Assembly (NCBI GenBank): GCA_016197365.1
Contig: JACPVS010000011.1
Coordinates: 62,001 to 126,000 of the forward strand
From: Mycolicibacterium cosmeticum
GTDB lineage: Bacteria > Actinomycetota > Actinomycetes > Mycobacteriales > Mycobacteriaceae
Reading direction: 5' to 3'
DNA: 64,000 bases
Shown here one piece after another: positions 59,117 through 64,000 of this stretch. Made by a program: the position numbers and the translations under genes. Positions within the stretch are counted from its first letter, which is position 1. The number at the start of each line of letters is the position of its first letter. A model generated the notes under the pieces. It worked only from the letters and a program-made list of their open reading frames with translations, was not told the origin of the DNA and did not search any database.

Positions 59117-61099
59117 ATGTCCCGCCGCCTCTCCTGGATCTTGGCCCTGCTCGTCGTGGTGACCTCTGGGGCGCTGATGGCGCTCATCGGTTCCGGCGAT
59201 TCGGCGTCCCAGTCGCCGGTACCCGTCCCCGCGTCGGCCGAATCCGCGCGGGCCGACGCCGTCCGCGCGGATTTCCCCGGTGGCGATCAGGTTCCGGCCA
59301 TCATCGTCGTGACCCGCACCGACGGTCAGGCGCTGGCGCAGGACGACATTGCCGCGGCAGGCCCGGGCGCCACGGTGTCCGAGGACGGTGCGGCCGCCGT
59401 CGTGGTGGCGCCGCTGTCCGCGGACCTCTCCGGTTTCGCCCTCAACGACGCGGTGCGTGATCTGCGCACCGCCACCGCCGAGCGACTTCCCGACGGACTG
59501 CAGGCCCAGGTCACCGGCGGGCCAGCGTTCGGCGCCGACATCGCCAATTCCTTTGCCGGAGCCAACATCACGCTGCTCGCCGTGACGGCCGCGGTGGTCG
59601 CCCTGCTGCTGATCATCACCTACCGCTCCCCCGTGCTGTGGCTGGTGCCCCTGCTGGTCATCGCCTTCGCCGACCGGGTCGGCAGCGTCGTCGGATCGGC
59701 GGTGGCCGCCGGGGTGGGGCTGAGCCCGGACGGATCGACCGGCGGCATCACCAGCGTGCTGGTGTTCGGCGCGGGCACCAACTATGCGCTGCTGCTCATT
59801 TCGCGCTACCGCGAGGAACTGCACCGCTTCACCGACCACCGCGAGGCGCTCCGGGTGGCGTTGCGCGCCGCCGCACCCGCGATCCTGGCCAGCAACGCCA
59901 CCGTCGTGCTGGCGCTGCTGACCCTGGTGTTCGCCTCGGCGCCGAGCAACCGGAGCCTCGGCGTGCAGTCGGCTTCCGGTCTGGTGGTCGCGGCCGTCTT
60001 CGTGCTGCTGGTGCTGCCGCCCCTGCTGGGGTTGTGCGGCCGCAAGCTGTTCTGGCCGTTCGTCCCGAATACCGACTCACACACCAAACCGCTTACCGAG
60101 AGCGGTTTCTGGCACCGCATCGCCGCTGGCGTGGCCCGGCGACCCGTCGTGGTCGCCACGGTGGCACTGGCCGCGCTGGCCGCCCTGTGCGCCGGATTGT
60201 TCACCACCCCCGTCGGGCTGTCCCAGACCCAGCAGTTCCGGGTGCAGGCCGAGTCGGTGGCCGGCTACGACACCCTGGCCGCGCACTTCCCCAGCGGGCT
60301 GACCAACCCCACCCGCGTCATCGCGCCCACCGCGGTGGCCGACGCGGTGCAGCGCGCCATCACCGGCACGCCGGGCGTCACCTCGGTCATTCCCGCCGGG
60401 CAGTCAGCGACCGGGCTGACGCAGTGGTCGGTGGTGCTCGACGCCGAGCCGGCCTCCGCCAAGGCCTTCACCACCATTGACGCCCTTCGTGATTCGGTGC
60501 ACGGCGTGGACGGCACGGCCCTGGTGGGCGGGTCGGATGCGCAGGCCCGCGACGCCGCGGCGGCTGCTCAGCGAGACCGCCAGGTGGTCATTCCGGCGAT
60601 CCTCGCCGTCGTGCTGGCGGTGCTGTTCATCCTGCTGCGCTCCGCACTGGCCCCGCTGCTGCTGGTCGCGGTGACGGTGCTCTCCGCGCTGGCCGCGCTG
60701 GGACTGGGAGGCTGGGCCAGCGTGCACCTGTTCGGATTCCCCGCGCTGGACAACGGGACTCCGCTGTTCGCGTTCCTGTTCCTGGTCGCGCTCGGCGTCG
60801 ACTACACCATCTTCCTGGTGACCCGGGCACGAGAGGAGACGCCGGAGTTCGGCAACCGGCAGGGCATCGTGCGCGCGGTGTCGGCAACCGGCGCCGTCAT
60901 CACCAGCGCGGGGATCGTGCTGGCCGCGGTGTTCTGCGTGCTCGGCGTGCTGCCGCTGATCGTGCTGACCCAGCTGGGCATCATCGTGGGCCTGGGCATC
61001 CTGCTGGACACCTTCGTGGTGCGCACCGTCATCATCCCGGCGCTGTTCACCCTGATCGGGCCGCGCATCTGGTGGCCGGGGCTGCGCGCCGACCGATAG
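59117..61099 (+). CDS. MMPL/RND-family exporter
   Basis: 660 residues. Two repeats, each of one helix, an exported domain, and five to six helices; G-A-G-T-N-Y-A-L-L-L-I-S-R-Y-R-E-E and A-L-G-V-D-Y-T-I-F-L-V-T-R-A-R-E-E are the proton-relay D-Y/N-Y motifs (the first repeat has N-Y instead of D-Y). Shorter than MmpL proteins and without the large loop insert, in the YdfJ-like group. With marR it forms an inducible efflux pair, drug or lipid substrate unknown. Confidence 0.9.
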   Translation: MSRRLSWILALLVVVTSGALMALIGSGDSASQSPVPVPASAESARADAVRADFPGGDQVPAIIVVTRTDGQALAQDDIAAAGPGATVSEDGAAAVVVAPLSADLSGFALNDAVRDLRTATAERLPDGLQAQVTGGPAFGADIANSFAGANITLLAVTAAVVALLLIITYRSPVLWLVPLLVIAFADRVGSVVGSAVAAGVGLSPDGSTGGITSVLVFGAGTNYALLLISRYREELHRFTDHREALRVALRAAAPAILASNATVVLALLTLVFASAPSNRSLGVQSASGLVVAAVFVLLVLPPLLGLCGRKLFWPFVPNTDSHTKPLTESGFWHRIAAGVARRPVVVATVALAALAALCAGLFTTPVGLSQTQQFRVQAESVAGYDTLAAHFPSGLTNPTRVIAPTAVADAVQRAITGTPGVTSVIPAGQSATGLTQWSVVLDAEPASAKAFTTIDALRDSVHGVDGTALVGGSDAQARDAAAAAQRDRQVVIPAILAVVLAVLFILLRSALAPLLLVAVTVLSALAALGLGGWASVHLFGFPALDNGTPLFAFLFLVALGVDYTIFLVTRAREETPEFGNRQGIVRAVSATGAVITSAGIVLAAVFCVLGVLPLIVLTQLGIIVGLGILLDTFVVRTVIIPALFTLIGPRIWWPGLRADR

Positions 61100-61102
61100 C
61101 GT
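61097..61102 (+). promoter_or_regulatory. Leaderless -10 element (TAGCGT) overlapping the MMPL stop codon
   Basis: TAGCGT begins with the MMPL stop codon TAG (61097-61099) and ends six bases before ATG 61109. Confidence 0.5.
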
Positions 61103-61108
61103 GGCGGC

Positions 61109-61861
61109 ATGACCGTAGGCGTGCTGTGCGCGATCCCGGAAGAGCTCGGTAGTTTCGTCCAGCTGATGCAGGACGTCACCCAGACCGAAGTGGCGCGGTG
61201 GACGTTCGCCGACGGCCTTCTCGACGGGCAGCGCGTGGTGGTCGCCGAGGCCGGGATGGGCAAGGTGAACGCCGCGACCGCAACGACGCTGCTGATCGAG
61301 AAATTCGGCTGCGATGCCGTCATCTTCACCGGTGTCGCCGGTGGCCTGGACCCCGAACTGACCATCGGCGATATCGTCGTCGCCGACCGGATCCTGGCCA
61401 ACGACTCGGGAATCATTGAGGACGAACGCCTTTCGCTGTACCAGCCGGGACACGTGCGGTTCTTCAACCCGACGGACGAACTCGGTTACGACGTGGACAC
61501 CGATCTGCTCGAGCGGGTGAAGCACCGGCTGTCGGCGGTGTTGCTGCCGTTTCTCGATCCTGAGGCCGGCGGGCAGGGCCGTGCGCCGCGAATCACGTTC
61601 GGCACCATCGTCTCCGGTGATGCCTACCTGCACTGCGGCGTCACCCGGGAACGCCTGCACCGCGAGTTGGGTGGGTCGGCCATCGAGATGGAAGGCGCTG
61701 CGGTGGCCCAGGTCTGCGCGGCATTCGGGGTGCCCTGGCTGGTGATTCGCGCCCTCTCCGATCTCGCCGGCCACGACCCCGACATCGACTTCACGGTGTA
61801 CACCAAGCATGTTTCCGACGCGTCGGTGCACATCGTGCATTCACTGCTGCCGACGATCTGA
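61109..61861 (+). CDS. mtn: 5'-methylthioadenosine/S-adenosylhomocysteine nucleosidase
   Basis: 250 residues. Cleaves adenine from MTA and SAH. Family marks: G-V-L-C-A-I-P-E-E-L, A-E-A-G-M-G-K-V-N-A-A, F-T-G-V-A-G-G-L-D, I-G-D-I-V-V-A-D, E-M-E-G-A-A-V-A-Q-V-C (base-binding Glu/Met) and R-A-L-S-D-L-A-G (catalytic Asp). An insert of about 35 residues before I-T-F-G-T-I-V-S-G-D lengthens it over the E. coli enzyme. Stop and next start share one base (TGATG). Resembles Rv0091. Confidence 0.92.
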   Translation: MTVGVLCAIPEELGSFVQLMQDVTQTEVARWTFADGLLDGQRVVVAEAGMGKVNAATATTLLIEKFGCDAVIFTGVAGGLDPELTIGDIVVADRILANDSGIIEDERLSLYQPGHVRFFNPTDELGYDVDTDLLERVKHRLSAVLLPFLDPEAGGQGRAPRITFGTIVSGDAYLHCGVTRERLHRELGGSAIEMEGAAVAQVCAAFGVPWLVIRALSDLAGHDPDIDFTVYTKHVSDASVHIVHSLLPTI

Positions 61862-62667
61862 TGGACTCGCGCACGGTGCCGACGACGCTGGGACGGCTGC
61901 GGATACAAACCCGCGGCACCGGCGACACCATCCTGTTCTGGCCCAGCCTGCTGATGACCGGCGACATGTGGGCCGGGCAGGCAGAGGCGTTCGGCGATGG
62001 GCACCGGGTCGTGCTGATCGACCCACCCGGCCACGGCGGCAGCGAAAAGCTGACAGCGCCATTCACTTTCACCGACTGCGCCCGCACCGTCGTCGACCTG
62101 CTGGACGGGCTCGGTGTCGAACACGCGCATTTCGTCGGCAACTCGTGGGGCGGCATGATCGGTGGCACGTTCGCCGCGCAATACCCGGACCGGATCGGGC
62201 GCGCGGTGCTGATGAACTGCACCGCGTCGGCGGCGGGTGCCCGGCAGCGCTTCGAATACGGGCTGCTGTTGCGGACGGCCAAGCTGCTCGGCGGTATCCG
62301 CGGCCCGCTGACCCGTGAGGTGCTCAAGGCATTCCTCGGTCCGACCACCATGCGCACCCGTCCCGACGTCGTCGCCTTCGTGCGGGCGGCCGCCGCGCGG
62401 GTCGATGTGGGTTCGGCGTCGTGGGCGGTGCGCAGCGTGGTGCCGCACCGGCCGGATCAGCATGCGCTGCTGGGGAGTGTGCGCACCCCGGTGCTGGTGG
62501 TCGCGGGCGAAGAGGATGCGACCTTTCCGCTCGCCGAGACGCTGTCGATGGCCGACGCCATCCCGGGTGCGGCCACCGCCGTGCTCGACGGCGTGGCGCA
62601 CCTCGCCGCGTTGGAGAATCCGACCGTCGTCAACGCGCTGATCAAGGATTTCGTGTTCGGCGCGTAG
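61861..62667 (+). CDS. Alpha/beta hydrolase
   Basis: 268 residues. H-G-G oxyanion segment as P-P-G-H-G-G-S, nucleophile elbow G-N-S-W-G-G-M, acid in G-E-E-D-A-T-F-P, and His in G-V-A-H-L-A-A. Typical of MhpC/PcaD-like or lactonase hydrolases. One-base coupling to the nucleosidase gene, but no metabolic link is evident. Substrate unknown. Confidence 0.88.
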   Translation: MDSRTVPTTLGRLRIQTRGTGDTILFWPSLLMTGDMWAGQAEAFGDGHRVVLIDPPGHGGSEKLTAPFTFTDCARTVVDLLDGLGVEHAHFVGNSWGGMIGGTFAAQYPDRIGRAVLMNCTASAAGARQRFEYGLLLRTAKLLGGIRGPLTREVLKAFLGPTTMRTRPDVVAFVRAAAARVDVGSASWAVRSVVPHRPDQHALLGSVRTPVLVVAGEEDATFPLAETLSMADAIPGAATAVLDGVAHLAALENPTVVNALIKDFVFGA

Positions 62668-62670
62668 CGT
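62665..62670 (+). promoter_or_regulatory. Leaderless -10 element (TAGCGT) overlapping the hydrolase stop codon
   Basis: TAGCGT begins with the hydrolase stop TAG (62665-62667) and ends six bases before ATG 62677, the same arrangement as at 61097. Confidence 0.5.
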
Positions 62671-62676
62671 GTCTAC

Positions 62677-63876
62677 ATGACCCAGACGCTGCCCCCGGTA
62701 CACATGCGGCGCAACGGCTTCGACCCGACACCCGAGCTCGCCGCCCTGCGCGAGTCGGCGGGCGTGCAATCGGTCATCGGCCCGCTGGGCAACCGTGCCT
62801 ACCTGATCACCCGGCATGAGGACGTGAAGGCCGTCCTCGCCGATCACGAGCACTTCTCCAACAGTCGGCCGCCGGGGTTCACCCTGCCCGGCGCGCCGGA
62901 GATGTCCGCCGAGGAGCTGGCCAGCGCGCGGGCGGGCAACCTGCTGGGGATCGACCCGCCGGAGCACCAGCGGCTGCGCCGCATGCTGACCCCCGAATTC
63001 ACCATCCGGCGGATGAAGCGACTGGAGCCGCGGATCGCCGAGATCGTCGAGGAGCGCCTCGACGCGATGGCCGTGGCCGGGGGTTCGGTCGATCTGATCG
63101 ACGAATTCGCCCTGCCCGTACCGTCATTGGTCATCTGCGAGCTGCTCGGCGTGCCATACGACGACCGCGCCGACTTCCAGGAGCGGTCAGGCAGGCAGCT
63201 CGACCTGTCTCTGCCGATCGCGCAGCGGATGGCGCTGCAACAGGAAAGCCGCGATTACATGCGCGGACTGGTCGTCGCGGCCCGTCGCGCTCCCGGCGAG
63301 GACATCCTCGGCATGCTCATCCGCGAGCACGGCGACGAACTGACCGACGACGAACTGGTCGGCATCGCCGGGTTGCTGCTGCTGGCCGGCCACGAGACCA
63401 CGTCCAACATGCTGGGGCTGGGCACGCTGGCATTGTTGCGCCATCCCGAACAGCTGGCCCGGGTGCGCGACGCCCCCGACGCCATCGGGCCGGCGATCGA
63501 GGAACTGCTGCGCTGGTTGTCGGTGGTGCAGCATGCGATTCCGCGGTTCACCACGGCCGAGGTCGAGGTGGCCGGCGTGGTGATCCCGGCGCACCGGCTG
63601 GTGTTCGCCTCACTGCCGTCGGGCAACCGGGACCCGTCGTTCGTCGAGGATCCCGACGTTCTGGACATCGGCCGTGGCGCCCCGGGCCATCTCGCCTTCG
63701 GCCACGGTGTGCATCACTGTCTGGGTGCGCCGTTGGCCCGGATGGAGATGCGCATCGCGTTCCCGGCATTGTTCCGCCGCTTCCCCGGACTGACTCTGGC
63801 CGAGGACTTCGACGATGTCGAATTCCGGTCCTTCCATTTCATCTACGGACTACGGTCACTGGCAGTGAGGTGGTGA
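62677..63876 (+). CDS. Cytochrome P450 monooxygenase
   Basis: 399 residues, soluble class I bacterial type. I-helix A-G-H-E-T-T (oxygen activation), E-x-x-R as E-E-L-L-R, and heme loop F-G-H-G-V-H-H-C-L-G with Cys348 as heme ligand. A ferredoxin gene begins two bases after the stop and should supply electrons. Family number and substrate not assignable by eye. Confidence 0.95.
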   Translation: MTQTLPPVHMRRNGFDPTPELAALRESAGVQSVIGPLGNRAYLITRHEDVKAVLADHEHFSNSRPPGFTLPGAPEMSAEELASARAGNLLGIDPPEHQRLRRMLTPEFTIRRMKRLEPRIAEIVEERLDAMAVAGGSVDLIDEFALPVPSLVICELLGVPYDDRADFQERSGRQLDLSLPIAQRMALQQESRDYMRGLVVAARRAPGEDILGMLIREHGDELTDDELVGIAGLLLLAGHETTSNMLGLGTLALLRHPEQLARVRDAPDAIGPAIEELLRWLSVVQHAIPRFTTAEVEVAGVVIPAHRLVFASLPSGNRDPSFVEDPDVLDIGRGAPGHLAFGHGVHHCLGAPLARMEMRIAFPALFRRFPGLTLAEDFDDVEFRSFHFIYGLRSLAVRW

Positions 63877-63878
63877 GA

Positions 63879-64000
63879 ATGCATATCGATGCCGACCGCG
63901 ACGCATGTATCGCCGCGGGCAACTGTGTGATGGTGGCCGATGCCGTCTTCGATCAGGATGACGACGGTGTGGTGGTGCTCCTCGGCGACGAGGTTCCCCC
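63879..64000 (+). CDS. Ferredoxin partner of the P450 (5' part, cut by window end)
   Basis: The first 40 codons read M-H-I-D-A-D-R-D-A-C-I-A-A-G-N-C-V-M-V-A-D-A-V-F-D-Q-in order, the start of a small [3Fe-4S] ferredoxin of the P450-associated type (C-x5-C as first cysteine pair). The gene starts two bases after the P450 stop, with GGTGAG upstream, and continues beyond the window. Confidence 0.88.
   Translation, partial: MHIDADRDACIAAGNCVMVADAVFDQDDDGVVVLLGDEVP

Noticed and set aside
60404..61840. 478-codon minus-strand frame opposite the MMPL and nucleosidase genes
   Set aside because: Shadow of two confidently identified genes.

Overview
The window is high-GC actinobacterial DNA and reads as a rapidly growing mycobacterium (Mycolicibacterium type). 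The diagnostic block is thiC-thiD, lpqL, thiG-thiS-thiO-thiE, mutT3, glnX-glnH-pknG, ackA-pta, fgd1, an Rv0406c-like metallo-hydrolase, then metZ, an Rv0390-like rhodanese and purT. This is the order of M. tuberculosis Rv0389-Rv0423 read backwards, with several accessory blocks set into it. Genes are densely packed; most operon partners overlap by 1 or 4 bases, and at least eleven genes look leaderless (TANNNT hexamer 6-8 bases before the start codon).

Layout. 1-2.9 kb: a cut-off CDS behind a 36-bp palindrome, a DivIVA-motif membrane protein, a tiny Cys-rich membrane protein and a 14-helix MFS exporter. 2.9-9.3 kb: TPP riboswitch, thiC, thiD, a hydrolase, envelope proteins, an EamA-like transporter, a SulP transporter remnant and a uracil/xanthine permease. 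9.3-12.8 kb: a type III polyketide synthase / methyltransferase / flavoprotein operon resembling the Streptomyces srsABC phenolic-lipid operon, next to a broken MMPL gene. 12.8-21.3 kb: two M28 lipoprotein peptidases (one lacking zinc ligands), an ABC exporter, an SGNH hydrolase, thiG-thiS-thiO behind a second TPP riboswitch, thiE and mutT3. 21.3-29.4 kb: the GlnX-GlnH-PknG nutrient-sensing operon and, convergent to it, pta-ackA-VOC.

29.45-39.47 kb separates pta from fgd1, which are adjacent in M. tuberculosis, and looks inserted. It holds a 13E12-type HNH gene, a four-gene overlapping cassette that I read as a type VII secretion effector module (DUF2563-like partner, glycine-zipper effector, cytosolic LpqN-fold protein, four-helix membrane protein), and a regulated kinase / class III PLP enzyme / permease / SDR / GntR cluster that looks like amino-alcohol catabolism.

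39.5-52.9 kb: fgd1, the Rv0406c-like gene, a methyltransferase, a luciferase-like oxidoreductase, an RNase Sa-like lipoprotein with its barstar, a TetR / TetX-like monooxygenase pair sharing twin operators, an SDR, and a catabolic set (xylulokinase, LysR, APC permease, R-selective amine transaminase, alanine racemase) that together could import amines, deaminate them to D-alanine and recycle that to L-alanine. 52.9-64 kb: metZ-rhodanese-purT, a UBP zinc finger divergent from a Na+/H+ antiporter, a MarR/MMPL pair, MTA/SAH nucleosidase, a hydrolase, a P450 and the start of its ferredoxin. I saw no rRNA, tRNA, CRISPR array or intact insertion sequence.
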